The position numbers and the translations under genes are program-made. A stretch of DNA of 64,000 nucleotides, from assembly GCF_002258785.1 (NCBI RefSeq), contig NZ_NOYI01000009.1, positions 310,001-374,000 on the forward strand. Reading direction: 5' to 3'. The stretch comes from Rhodococcus sp. 06-235-1A (GTDB lineage Bacteria; Actinomycetota; Actinomycetes; Mycobacteriales; Mycobacteriaceae). The number at the start of each line of letters is the position of its first letter. Position 1 is the first letter of the stretch. This document shows, one piece after another, positions 25,260 through 33,472 of this stretch. The notes beneath the pieces are model-generated. The model made no database searches, was not told the DNA's origin, and saw only the letters and a list, made by a program, of their open reading frames with translations.

Positions 25260-27440
25260 TCAGATTCGATATCGGATCAAACGTGAGCTGTTACCCACCA
25301 CCGCAACCGAGGACGCGTTGTGCAGAATCGCGGCGAGCACCGGAGAGAGTGCTCCACCGGCGCTGACCACGAGTCCCAACGCGTTCACTGCGATCGACAT
25401 TCCATAGTTCTGTCGGATGACGGACACCGAATGCCGTCCGAGGTCGCGAACGTCGAGCAACCGTGTCAGATCGTCGCTGGCGAGAGCTACATCGGCCGCT
25501 TCGACAGCGACATCGGTGCCCGCCAACCCCATTGCGATTCCGATATCCGCAACGGCCAGGGCGGGAGCGTCGTTGGTGCCGTCACCGACCATAGCGACGA
25601 CGTACCCCTCGTCTTGGAGCTTGCGGACGGCTTCGAGTTTGTCATCGGGCATCACCTCGGCCCGCCACTCGGCGATGCCCAGTTCGGCGGCGACGGCCGC
25701 GGCGGTCTCAGGGTGATCTCCGGTGAGCATGACGATCCGTTCCACACCATCGGCCCGGAGCGCATTCAGTACGTGCAGAGCATTCGAGCGGACCTCGTCG
25801 CGTAGGCTGATCAACCCGACCAACACACCGTCCACCGCCAGTAGCAGCGGAGTCTCGGCCTGACGCTGGAGACGCGAAACCCATTCGGCTGCATGGTCGG
25901 ACACGGCGACATTCTCGCTGCGCAGCAGTGAAGGACTGCCCAGCAGCAAAGTTCGTCCATCTGCGACGGTGCGCATCCCGAGCCCGACGAGAACTTCGCA
26001 TTCTTCGTGCGGAGGAATCACGATGTGGCGTTCTTCGGTACTACGAATCACGGCCTCGGCCAGCGGATGCCGAGAGTGGATCTCGGAACTGGCGGCGTAC
26101 GCCAGCACCTGTTCCGGCTCCCAGTCGTCCTGGAAGGACACGACATTGGTGACTACGGGGCGTCCGACAGTGAGGGTTCCGGTCTTGTCGAACACGAAGG
26201 CATCGACCCTGCCTGCTTGTTCCAGATGCGACCCGCCCTTGATGAGAATCCCTCGACGAGCACCGTTTCCGATGGCGGCACTGATGGCCGTCGGAGTGGA
26301 CAGGCCCACCGCGCACGGACATGCGACGAGCAGCATCGTCATCGCCCGTCGGACATCTCGGGTGACGACAAGGGTGAGGGCCGACAGGATGAACGATGCC
26401 GGTACGAAGCGTCGTGAGAAGTTTTCTCCCACAGTCTGAATCGGAGCGCGGTCTTCCTGCGCCTCCTCGACGCGGGAAATGATGCGGCCGATCGTCGTGT
26501 CGCGGCCGACCGCAGACGCGCGGATGACGATCCGTCCCCGGACGACAACCGATCCGGCGTGGATCCGATCTCCTGCAACGATCGACACCGGCAACGTCTC
26601 ACCGGTGATCGCCGATTGATCGACCACCGCGTCACCGTCGACGACGGTCCCGTCCACCGGCACGCCGACGTGGTCGTGCACGACGACCTCGTCACCGATC
26701 TCCAGCCGATCGACGTCGACGGAGATCTCGGAACCGTCGGGAAGCCGTATCCACGCGGTGTCCTGCGTGCCGGTCAGAAGATCGGAGATTGCGCGGCGAG
26801 TGCGCTTGAGTGTCAGCTCCTGCAGGTATTCGCCGATGTTGAGCAGCCACAGCACGGTCAGGGCAACAACGTTCTCACGGAGTACCAGACTGGCCACGGT
26901 AGCTGCACTGACGAGTGCGTCGGTCCCGGCGGACCGGTTTCCTGTCAGCGAGCGCAGCGCTCCCTTGAGGAAGGGGTAGCCGGTGAAGATGGTGGCTCCG
27001 GTGGCCACGACACGGCTGGTGGGGCCGAGGATGGGTGGTCGTCGGAAAGCGTAGCGGCGGAAGCCGAGCAGTATCAGGGCCGCTCCCCCGATGGTCATGC
27101 GCAGGACGTCGCCGCTGGTGACGTCCGCAGACCGTGGGCTACGTACGGGTACCAGTGCCGGGTCGGTTGTGCGACCTGCGTTCACCGCGTCGAACAGCTC
27201 GTCACGGTCGATCCTCGATCGTGAGTACCAGACGACAACCGATGCGGTGCGCGGGTACGCGTGGACGGCCCGCACGCCGCGAATTTTGTCGACGTGGTCT
27301 TCGACGGCGACAGCGCGACCCGGACTCGACCGCAGCCAGTCGACGCGGAGCCGCATCCGGCCGGCAGCATCTGACAGGATCTCGACGCCATCTACGCGGT
27401 CGGGAGCTGTATCGATGGAGTCTTCGACGAGCATCGTCAT
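25260..27440 (-). CDS. ctpC: CtpC-like P1B metal-exporting ATPase
   Basis: 726 residues, close to mycobacterial CtpC. It has an N-terminal ferredoxin-like region without CxxC, transmembrane helices, phosphatase loop ITGETLPVS, transmembrane metal site ACPCAVGLSTPTA, phosphorylation site FDKTGTLTVG, the SEIHSRHPLAEA (HP) motif, and GDGTNDAPALAVAD hinge. All catalytic motifs are intact. CtpC exports Zn2+/Mn2+. The start is ATG at 27440 (a second ATG at 27434), 19 nt after the PacL/DUF1490 gene. The last residues run close to the MerR promoter region but do not overlap it. Confidence 0.9.
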   Translation of the reverse strand: MTMLVEDSIDTAPDRVDGVEILSDAAGRMRLRVDWLRSSPGRAVAVEDHVDKIRGVRAVHAYPRTASVVVWYSRSRIDRDELFDAVNAGRTTDPALVPVRSPRSADVTSGDVLRMTIGGAALILLGFRRYAFRRPPILGPTSRVVATGATIFTGYPFLKGALRSLTGNRSAGTDALVSAATVASLVLRENVVALTVLWLLNIGEYLQELTLKRTRRAISDLLTGTQDTAWIRLPDGSEISVDVDRLEIGDEVVVHDHVGVPVDGTVVDGDAVVDQSAITGETLPVSIVAGDRIHAGSVVVRGRIVIRASAVGRDTTIGRIISRVEEAQEDRAPIQTVGENFSRRFVPASFILSALTLVVTRDVRRAMTMLLVACPCAVGLSTPTAISAAIGNGARRGILIKGGSHLEQAGRVDAFVFDKTGTLTVGRPVVTNVVSFQDDWEPEQVLAYAASSEIHSRHPLAEAVIRSTEERHIVIPPHEECEVLVGLGMRTVADGRTLLLGSPSLLRSENVAVSDHAAEWVSRLQRQAETPLLLAVDGVLVGLISLRDEVRSNALHVLNALRADGVERIVMLTGDHPETAAAVAAELGIAEWRAEVMPDDKLEAVRKLQDEGYVVAMVGDGTNDAPALAVADIGIAMGLAGTDVAVEAADVALASDDLTRLLDVRDLGRHSVSVIRQNYGMSIAVNALGLVVSAGGALSPVLAAILHNASSVAVVGNSSRLIRYRI

Positions 27441-27459
27441 ATTCGGCCGACTGCCGTGA

Positions 27460-27744
27460 TCAGTGCGAGTGGCCGTGGCCAGTTTCGGTTGCCGACGGTG
27501 GCGGCACTTCTTCGCCGAGTCGGTCGCGCGCCTCGGCAACAACATCCGACACTGCCAACCGTGCTGATTCGGCATGGATTTCGGCTTTCCGTGCAGCGCG
27601 GAGACCGAGTTCGGTTGCCGATACCGCCGCCTTGCGAACGGGAGCCTTCTCGTACAGCTTCTTGGCACCGTTGTACGCAGCGACGCCGACTGCGCCTGTC
27701 ACGACCGTCGATACTGCCTTCGTGACGATGATCGGAAACGCCAT
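27460..27744 (-). CDS. PacL-like DUF1490 partner of CtpC
   Basis: 94 residues: one N-terminal transmembrane helix (FPIIVTKAVSTVVTGAVGVA), a basic/helical middle (RAARKAEIHAESARLAV), and a His-rich tip ETGHGHSH. PacL proteins (DUF1490) sit next to CtpC, stabilise it and bind metal at the C-terminus. Start ATG at 27744 with GAGGAGC upstream. First gene of the PacL-CtpC operon. The His-rich tip fits metal capture. Confidence 0.85.
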   Translation of the reverse strand: MAFPIIVTKAVSTVVTGAVGVAAYNGAKKLYEKAPVRKAAVSATELGLRAARKAEIHAESARLAVSDVVAEARDRLGEEVPPPSATETGHGHSH

Positions 27745-27838
27745 GTTGTAGCTCCTCGAATTCGAACCGATACCCACTTATTGGTAATCATATTCGTTTC
27801 CTGTGATCGTGGCGACTTGCGGGCGCGGATTGCAGATG

Positions 27839-28057
27839 TCATCGGTTCGGCCTTGTGGATCGGAAAGCTCTGGTCACATAGGGCAGGTCGGTCGCCGTAG
27901 AACCATGCAGCCCCAGCTCGTCGAACAGGGCGGGATCAGGGTCGACGGCAATGGCGTCGCAACCAGCGGCAACGATGCTGCGCACGAGCTTGCCCGTACC
28001 GGCACCGACGTCGGCGACGGACCCGAATGATGTCGAGCTGTTATATCGGCTAACCAT
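27839..28057 (-). pseudogene. N-terminal fragment of a SAM-dependent methyltransferase
   Basis: 72 residues containing only motif I and the acidic loop of a class I methyltransferase (VADVGAGTGKLVRSIVAAG, AIAVDPDPALFDELG); a normal enzyme is about 240 residues. The reading frame ends abruptly at a stop after RAFRSTRPNR and no continuation is visible downstream. This looks like a gene remnant. It follows the GNAT gene by 4 nt on the same strand. Confidence 0.7.
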
Positions 28058-28061
28058 AGGG

Positions 28062-28550
28062 TCAGGCTACCTCGCCCGATTCGAGCTCGAGTTCGTAATA
28101 GAGAGCCTTCGGTCCCTCGCCGCGACCTTCGTGGCAGTCGAACCCACGCTTTTCGTACACGTGTCGCGCCGCCTCGTCGTCCTCGGAGGTGTTGAGATCC
28201 ATGTAGGTGGCACCCCTGCCGCATGCGTGCTCGATGACGTCATCGAGAAAGGTTGTGCCGTAGCCCTTCCCGCGTAGCGCAGGCTGGATGTAGAACTCGG
28301 CGAGGTAGGCCTCCGGGGCTGCGCTCATCGTACCGATCCGAAATCGTAGAACGGCAACGCCGATTGCGGGAGTTCCGAATGTCAGCACGCTGGTGTCGCC
28401 GGACCTCACCAGGGTGTCGAGATGTGCTGCAAGCCAATCCGGCTCGGGCACAGGACAGTCGTACTCGCGATTGAAATCGATCAAAAGGGTTGCAGCCTCG
28501 GCAAACCCGGCTGGATCCTGGACGGTGTGGGTCCCGTCGAACGATGCCAT
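28062..28550 (-). CDS. GNAT-family N-acetyltransferase
   Basis: 162 residues with the GNAT acetyl-CoA motif AEFYIQPALRGKGYGTTFLD (R/Q-x-x-G-x-G/A) and the later DDEAARHVYEKRGFDCHEG. Acceptor is unknown. Start ATG at 28550 lies 14 nt after the L7/L12-like gene, so the two are probably cotranscribed. Confidence 0.85.
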   Translation of the reverse strand: MASFDGTHTVQDPAGFAEAATLLIDFNREYDCPVPEPDWLAAHLDTLVRSGDTSVLTFGTPAIGVAVLRFRIGTMSAAPEAYLAEFYIQPALRGKGYGTTFLDDVIEHACGRGATYMDLNTSEDDEAARHVYEKRGFDCHEGRGEGPKALYYELELESGEVA

Positions 28551-28564
28551 CGCTTTCTCCTCCG

Positions 28565-28909
28565 TCAGAGGTCCGGTTGAACGAGATTCTTGGCGTCGCG
28601 CAGTCCGAGGCCTGGATGCATCTCTCGCAGCGCTTTGATGGCGTAGACAGTTCTGCCGGATTCTGCGACAACCGCTTCGACATCCTCGGCGGGTACGGCC
28701 TCGGGACCGATCCTCTCGGGAGAGGTCCTGGTCCGGCCCTCGCCGTACCAGATGAACAGCGTGGCCACAGCCAGCACTACCAGCTTCGACCAGTTCCAGG
28801 CCGAAGGATCGGACACGATGTCGCTGATTGTCGAGAACGCAAGGAAGGCCAGCAAGGCGACCATTGCATAGCGGCTCCAGGGCCGTTCGCGGAGGTTCAT
28901 GTCTTTCAT
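28565..28909 (-). CDS. Membrane-anchored L7/L12 C-terminal-like domain protein
   Basis: 114 residues: about two hydrophobic helices in residues 14-60 (YAMVALLAFLAFSTISDIV, KLVVLAVATLFIWYG), then a C-terminal segment AIKALREMHPGLGLRDAKNL, which matches the ribosomal L7/L12 C-terminal fold. It is not a ribosomal protein; such hybrids are common in actinobacteria and have no known role. The ATG at 28909 is chosen since upstream residues are unlike the family. Confidence 0.75.
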   Translation of the reverse strand: MKDMNLRERPWSRYAMVALLAFLAFSTISDIVSDPSAWNWSKLVVLAVATLFIWYGEGRTRTSPERIGPEAVPAEDVEAVVAESGRTVYAIKALREMHPGLGLRDAKNLVQPDL

Positions 28910-28940
28910 GCTGTCACCGCCGGTCCATCCCGACAACGGG

Positions 28941-29450
28941 TCAGCGTCGCAATTCGGTATCGAGTCGAACCATGACTGCGCCGAACCTCGTACGCCCGGC
29001 AATCGGTGGCGGAAACCGGCGCAGGACCGAACGTACGGTCGCGTCGGCTCGCGCTTGGATCCATTCGATTTGCTCCGCAACAGTTTTGGAGTCCGTCAGC
29101 AGCAGATGCACGGCAGAACCGAGAATGTGTTTGACCTGATGTGGGCTGTGGAGCGGATGGAGAAATGCCGCACCGGCGGCGTGCATGGCTGCAAGCGCGG
29201 CATCGGTCGCCGAAGATTCCGCCACCTCGCGGGCCGCTTTGTGCGCGTCCCAGGCGAGCCTGCGTAACTCCGCCGTCCGGTGGCCGGTCTCGACGAATGC
29301 CTCGGCACCGTCGATCGCCGAACGCGGACGGAGATCACCTGGATGCACTGCCTCGAAAACGGGCAATGCGAGACGTGCGCAGGTAGCTGCGAAGGCAACG
29401 ACAGCCCGGATGTCGTCGACGCTCAGTTCGACTTCTGCAGGTTCGGCCAC
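28941..29450 (-). CDS. Imm5-like putative immunity protein
   Basis: 169 residues, all-helical and Ala/His-rich: FAATCARLALPVFEAVHPGD, then RRLAWDAHKAAREVA, AAMHAAGAAFLHPLHSPHQV and KHILGSAVHLLL. This matches the family labelled putative immunity protein (Imm5-like; sometimes mis-annotated exonuclease SbcC). No partner toxin is visible nearby. Start could be ATG at 29492 or GTG at 29450; the GTG is preferred because it lies just past the upstream stop codon rather than 41 nt inside that gene. Confidence 0.65.
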   Translation of the reverse strand: MAEPAEVELSVDDIRAVVAFAATCARLALPVFEAVHPGDLRPRSAIDGAEAFVETGHRTAELRRLAWDAHKAAREVAESSATDAALAAMHAAGAAFLHPLHSPHQVKHILGSAVHLLLTDSKTVAEQIEWIQARADATVRSVLRRFPPPIAGRTRFGAVMVRLDTELRR

Positions 29451-29451
29451 C

Positions 29452-29775
29452 TCATGCCTCGCCAGATCGTCTGCGTGTGAGGACGAACCCACGCTTGTGC
29501 AGGACCACCCCGGTCAGCGCGCCAAGTATCGAGGTAGCAATGGGGACCAGGTACAGCCACAGCGTCGACAGGCCTTGTGTTCGTCGGTCGAACGACTTGT
29601 CCAGCTCCGACGAATAGGCTGTGCTCATCTCGACTCCTCGGAGCGGTTCGTAGCTGCCGGAGTAGACGACGTCATCCAGGTCGTTGGTCCACTCACTGAT
29701 CAAGTACCAGGAAAGTGGAGCCAATCCGACGATAAATCCGAACAGGAGCAGAACGATGACGAGATTGCGCACCAC
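29452..29775 (-). CDS. Small membrane protein of unknown function
   Basis: 107 residues with an N-terminal helix (LVIVLLLFGFIVGLAPLSWYL), an extracytoplasmic-looking middle and a second helix (TLWLYLVPIATSILGALTGV) ending in a basic cytoplasmic tail (LHKRGFVLTRRRSGEA). It is upstream of the Imm5-like gene and probably cotranscribed. No family recognised. Confidence 0.7.
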   Translation of the reverse strand: MVRNLVIVLLLFGFIVGLAPLSWYLISEWTNDLDDVVYSGSYEPLRGVEMSTAYSSELDKSFDRRTQGLSTLWLYLVPIATSILGALTGVVLHKRGFVLTRRRSGEA

Positions 29776-29793
29776 TTCAGGCTATTGCCACCG

Positions 29794-30074
29794 TCAACCG
29801 TCGTACACCTCTGTCGTGATGCAGAAGGGGTGGCCGGCGGGGTCGAGGAGAACTCGCCACCGCGGGTCCGGTTGCTCCGCTGCCTCTGGCGCGCCGCATT
29901 CGACGGCATAGGCGACGGATTCGGCCAGGTCGGCTCCTGCGTCTAGATCCCTGCGCTCTCGAAGTTCTCCCACAACAGCTCTCCGCCGAGTAGTGCGAGG
30001 TAGAAGCGAGCGAGCTCCACCGGATCGGAGCAGTCGATGGATATCCCCGCTACGTCGAGGTGTGGGCGCGACAC
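29794..30074 (-). pseudogene. VOC/glyoxalase-fold pseudogene
   Basis: The N-terminal half reads VSRPHLDVAGISIDCSDPVE and LARFYLALLGGELLWENF, typical of VOC proteins, then hits a stop near 29944. The C-terminal half is in another frame (AVECGAPEAAEQPDPRWRVL, LDPAGHPFCITTE) to a stop at 29794. The middle ~25 residues are missing. Deletion plus frameshift makes this a decayed gene. Confidence 0.75.
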
Positions 30075-30101
30075 GTCACGAGAATACGGAGTCGCGGGGG
30101 T

Positions 30102-30179
30102 GGTGCGCTGAGTGTCCACAATTCGGCTCGAGAATCGGGGAAGCGTGTCGGCGTAGAAATAGTGGACACTCAGCGCACC
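30102..30179. repeat. 18-bp perfect inverted repeat, MITE-like
   Basis: GGTGCGCTGAGTGTCCAC (30102-30119) and its exact complement GTGGACACTCAGCGCACC (30162-30179) flank 42 nt. It lies between the VOC pseudogene and the WYL gene. No coding potential and no clear target-site duplication. It could be a small mobile repeat, an RNA hairpin/terminator, or an operator pair. Confidence 0.7.
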
Positions 30180-30202
30180 TTTCGAGAGTGCCGTCCTGAC
30201 AA

Positions 30203-31135
30203 TCAGCTGTACAACCGCGCCGTAGCCCTCGCGCGTCGGGCCATTTCGTCACGAATCCCGCTCGGCTGCAACACCGTGACTGCAGGCCCGCAGTGCCACA
30301 GCGTTCCCGCAGCGTGATTGTGGCCGGAGAACTCGATGACCGACAGGTGCCGCCCGTCGTCTTGCACGTGGTCGCTGATCACTCGAACTGTGTTCTTCGT
30401 CAACGAGTTCCACGCCGTGTCGTCCACGAGGCAGGTGACCTCGATCGTCGTCAGGCTCGAACGAAAGGACTGCCAGTGCGCTGTGAACGATGCCTCCAGA
30501 TCCACGACATCACTGCGGTGAGCAGGCTCGTCCAGTACGTCCAGGCCTTCGATACGCGACACTCGGTAGACACGTTCGGTGCCGTCGCGCGCGGCGAGGA
30601 GGTACCAATGATCACCGGCATACACGAGTCCGATGGGATCGAGGTTCCGTTCGGCCACCGAGTCGGTGCGATTGCGATACGACACTCGTACTCGCAGCCC
30701 GTCGATGACGGCACGTTGCACTTCGGGCAGATGGTCCTCTGGTTCGTGGGGATAGGCGAAACCGTCGGGGCGGACCAGAATTCGTTGTGACGCAGTACTT
30801 GCCGCCGCCCGGTGCGCCTCGGGTATCGCGGCCACGACCTTGCGCATGGCGCGTGCGAATGCGGGGGTCGCCACGCGACCCGAGCCGGAGGCCAGCAATG
30901 CCGTTGCCTCTTCTGCCGTCAGTCCGGTCAGCTCGGTCCGGTAGCCGGCCAGCAGGCTAATGCCGCCACCGCGTCCACGATCGGTGTAGACCGGAACGCC
31001 TGCGGAGGACAGTGCCTCGATGTCTCGCAGGACGGTCCGCGTCGATACTTCGAGCTGCTCGGCTATGTCGGCAGCACTCAGCCTGCCCCGATGCTGGAGC
31101 AGCATGACGATGGACAGCAATCGATCTGCACGCAC
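30203..31135 (-). CDS. WYL-domain (YafY-type) regulator
   Basis: 310 residues: HTH_11 at 1-60 (LSAADIAEQLEVSTRTVLRD, IEALSSAGVPVYTDRGRGGG), then a WYL ligand-binding domain (~140-220: VSYRNRTDSVAERNLDPIGL, HWYLLAARDGTERVYRVSRI) and a C-terminal WCX part. WYL proteins sense nucleotides or nucleic acids. Start GTG at 31135. It diverges from the maleylpyruvate-isomerase-like gene across a perfect palindrome at 31155-31179. Confidence 0.9.
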   Translation of the reverse strand: MRADRLLSIVMLLQHRGRLSAADIAEQLEVSTRTVLRDIEALSSAGVPVYTDRGRGGGISLLAGYRTELTGLTAEEATALLASGSGRVATPAFARAMRKVVAAIPEAHRAAASTASQRILVRPDGFAYPHEPEDHLPEVQRAVIDGLRVRVSYRNRTDSVAERNLDPIGLVYAGDHWYLLAARDGTERVYRVSRIEGLDVLDEPAHRSDVVDLEASFTAHWQSFRSSLTTIEVTCLVDDTAWNSLTKNTVRVISDHVQDDGRHLSVIEFSGHNHAAGTLWHCGPAVTVLQPSGIRDEMARRARATARLYS

Positions 31136-31154
31136 GAGGAAAGTCTGACATCAG

Positions 31155-31179
31155 AACATGACAGAAGGTGTCATGTTCA
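31155..31179. promoter_or_regulatory. GAACATGACA palindrome, WYL operator candidate
   Basis: GAACATGACA-gaagg-TGTCATGTTC, a perfect 10-bp inverted repeat, sits between the divergent WYL regulator and its neighbour. It probably controls both. Confidence 0.7.
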
Positions 31180-31238
31180 CGCGATGTACTTCTCTCACGA
31201 GGCCACGACGGGTGGCCGCGAAACGGGAAGGCTCATCC

Positions 31239-31832
31239 ATGACCACTATCGACACCACCCAGCAGACCGATCCTCGGAATGTGTACGCCGTCGCAGCCGC
31301 GTGGGTGAGCGGACTCCTCGAAGCCGTCCGCCCCGAGCAATTGGATCTGCCTACCCCCTGCGACGAGTTGGACGTCCGACACCTCGCGGGTCACCTCGTC
31401 TCCACGGTGGGCCGGCTGATCGCGATCGCCGAACTCGGGAGCCCGGATTCGGTCTCGCCCTGGTCCTCCGTTCACGATGCGGGCACCTTCGACGGACTCG
31501 TAGTGCAGGCGCGGGCGGCGTGGGCGGACGACGCACTGCTCGACGCCCCGGTCGTGGTCCCGTGGGGTGCAGTGCCAGGCCGATCCGCGGTGTGGGGATA
31601 CGCGCGGGAGTTGCTGCTGCACGGATGGGATCTCGCGGTGGCAACAGGCCAGTCGGCCGACGTCGATCCTGCCCTCGTCCATCCGGTGGCCGAAGAATTC
31701 AGAACGATGCTGCCGGCGGAGGCCCGGGTTCCGGGGGTGCCGTTCGGACCTATCGTGGAATCGCGACCGGAGGCAAGGCCTTTGGAGCGTCTTGCGAACT
31801 TCTCGGGCCGCTCCTCGGAAGGTTGGGTGTAG
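31239..31832 (+). CDS. TIGR03086-type / mycothiol maleylpyruvate isomerase-like protein
   Basis: 197 residues of the DinB/MDMPI fold with metal-binding histidines: the first in DVRHLAGHLVSTVGRL, the second in ELLLHGWDLAVATGQ (helical HxxxD/H pattern). The C-terminus ends LANFSGRSSEGWV, close to the usual family ending (LAxxGR). These proteins act with mycothiol or as uncharacterised thiol transferases. Start ATG at 31239 with GGAAGG. Divergent from the WYL gene and likely its target. Confidence 0.85.
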   Translation: MTTIDTTQQTDPRNVYAVAAAWVSGLLEAVRPEQLDLPTPCDELDVRHLAGHLVSTVGRLIAIAELGSPDSVSPWSSVHDAGTFDGLVVQARAAWADDALLDAPVVVPWGAVPGRSAVWGYARELLLHGWDLAVATGQSADVDPALVHPVAEEFRTMLPAEARVPGVPFGPIVESRPEARPLERLANFSGRSSEGWV

Positions 31833-31843
31833 TACGACGCCCT

Positions 31844-31873
31844 TGACCTCGAGTGCACTCGAGGTTGCAGGGT
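31844..31873 (+). promoter_or_regulatory. SoxR/MerR-type palindromic promoter before the split transketolase
   Basis: -35 TTGACC (31844-31849) abuts the perfect 20-bp palindrome ACCTCGAGTGCACTCGAGGT (31846-31865), then CAGGGT (31868-31873) as -10 after an 18-bp spacer, 6 nt before the ATG. It shares the GAGTGCACTC core with the MerR promoter at 25106-25136 and resembles SoxR-type operators. Confidence 0.65.
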
Positions 31874-31879
31874 GGTCTC

Positions 31880-32560
31880 ATGCAGATGACCTTCGACGAG
31901 TTGCCCCAACTCATGACGCTGATGACCGGCGACGAAAAGCACGGTGCCAGCACCACATCCACGCTGGACGTGCTGTGGGTGCTGTACTCCGACATTCTTC
32001 GTCTCGACGCGGCGAAGCCGGATGATCCCGATCGCGACAGGTTCTACCTCTCCAAGGGGCACGGCCCGATGGCGTACTACGCGGTGCTCGCCGCGCGGGG
32101 GTTCCTCTCGCCGACCGAGCTCGCGTCGTTCGGCAGTTACCACTCACCGCTGGGCAATCATCCGGACCGTACGCTGATTCCCGGGGTCGACATCGGATCG
32201 GGATCGCTCGGTCATGGTCTCGCGTTGGCAGCCGGAACTGCTGTGGCGCTGCAGATCCGGCGAAGCCAGGCGCAGGTGTTCGCACTGATCGGTGACGCCG
32301 AGCTCGACGAGGGCAGCAACATGGAAGCCATCCAGTTCGCCGGACGATCGCAGCTGGGCAACCTGACCACAGTGGTGATCGACAACGATTCCGCTGGTCT
32401 GGGTTGGCCCGGCGGCATCGCGTCTCGCTTCGCCGTCGAGGGATGGTCGACGTCCGACGTCGACGGACGAGACCACAGTGCGCTCCGGCAGGCGTTTCGC
32501 ATCGATCACGGCGACCGGCCGCACGTGGTGGTCGCCCACGTGGAGAAGAAGGAGTACTGA
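31880..32560 (+). CDS. Transketolase, N-terminal (ThDP pyrophosphate-binding) subunit
   Basis: 226 residues: SKGHGPMAYYAVLA, GNHPDRTLIPGVDIGSGSLG, and the ThDP/Mg motif GDAELDEGSNMEA (GDG-type) with DNDSAGLGW. This is the first half of a two-subunit transketolase; the second half starts directly after its stop. Such split forms often act in specialised sugar or precursor metabolism rather than central pentose phosphate flow. ATG at 31880 (another at 31886). The upstream promoter is MerR-like and the transcript probably starts at or next to the ATG. Confidence 0.88.
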   Translation: MQMTFDELPQLMTLMTGDEKHGASTTSTLDVLWVLYSDILRLDAAKPDDPDRDRFYLSKGHGPMAYYAVLAARGFLSPTELASFGSYHSPLGNHPDRTLIPGVDIGSGSLGHGLALAAGTAVALQIRRSQAQVFALIGDAELDEGSNMEAIQFAGRSQLGNLTTVVIDNDSAGLGWPGGIASRFAVEGWSTSDVDGRDHSALRQAFRIDHGDRPHVVVAHVEKKEY

Positions 32561-33472
32561 ATGACGTCGACGCTGAGCAGGACCGCGGATCAACGTGAAC
32601 ACTTCTACCGGTTGGTGCCGGAGCTGTTGGCACAGGACGAGCGAATCGTACTGGTGTTGGCGGAGATCGGCGCTGCCTACCTCGAACCGCACCTCACTCC
32701 TGACATCCGATCGCGTGTCGTCAACGTGGGTATTCGAGAGCAGGCGATGATCGGTGTCGCGGGCGGTATGGCGCTCGCGGGCTTGCGTCCGATCGTGCAC
32801 ACTTTCCCACCGTTTCTGATCGAGCGGCCGTTCGAGCAGGTGAAACTCGATCTGGGACATCAGGATGTCGGCGCGATTCTGGTCAGCTCGGGCGGCTCCT
32901 ACGGGTGGCCGCAGGGCGGTGAGACGCACTTCGGCCAACGCGACGTCGCACTACTGGACACCCTCGACGGATGGACGGTGCAGGTGCCTGGGCATGTCGA
33001 CGAGGTCGAATGGATGCTGCGCGGTGCCGCTGCGTCCGACGATCGCGTCTACATCAGGCTCGACGGCGTCTCGAACGATCGTGCGTACGGTCGTCCAGAC
33101 GGTTCGATGACTGTTCTCCGGCAGGGTAATTCAGGATCGGTGATCTCCGTCGGCCCGATGACGGACCGTGTGCTGGCCGCGGCTGCAGGACGCGACCTGA
33201 CGGTGATGCACGCGTCGACGATCAGGCCCTTCGACTGTACAACTCTCCGGGAAACACTGACTGCGCCGGACATCATGATCGTGGAGCCCTGTCTTGCGGG
33301 AACTTCTGTGCCGCGGATCGATCGAGCGGTGGCGGACATACGGCATCGAGTGCTGGGGATCGGGGTGGAGCCCGGAGAGCGTAGGAAGTACGGAACGGTG
33401 GCCCAGCACGACCGAGCCAATGGCCTGGACATCGAAGGCCTGTCCCGATCGATGGACGACTTCTTCGAGTGA
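32561..33472 (+). CDS. Transketolase, C-terminal subunit
   Basis: 303 residues. Pyr domain of the ThDP fold with RVVNVGIREQAMIGVAGGMA (the catalytic Glu in GIREQ) and FPPFLIERPFEQ, then the C-terminal transketolase domain from ~195 (DLTVMHASTIRPFD). It completes the active site of the N-terminal subunit encoded immediately upstream (stop and start adjacent: TGAATG). Heterotetramer is expected. Confidence 0.9.
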   Translation: MTSTLSRTADQREHFYRLVPELLAQDERIVLVLAEIGAAYLEPHLTPDIRSRVVNVGIREQAMIGVAGGMALAGLRPIVHTFPPFLIERPFEQVKLDLGHQDVGAILVSSGGSYGWPQGGETHFGQRDVALLDTLDGWTVQVPGHVDEVEWMLRGAAASDDRVYIRLDGVSNDRAYGRPDGSMTVLRQGNSGSVISVGPMTDRVLAAAAGRDLTVMHASTIRPFDCTTLRETLTAPDIMIVEPCLAGTSVPRIDRAVADIRHRVLGIGVEPGERRKYGTVAQHDRANGLDIEGLSRSMDDFFE

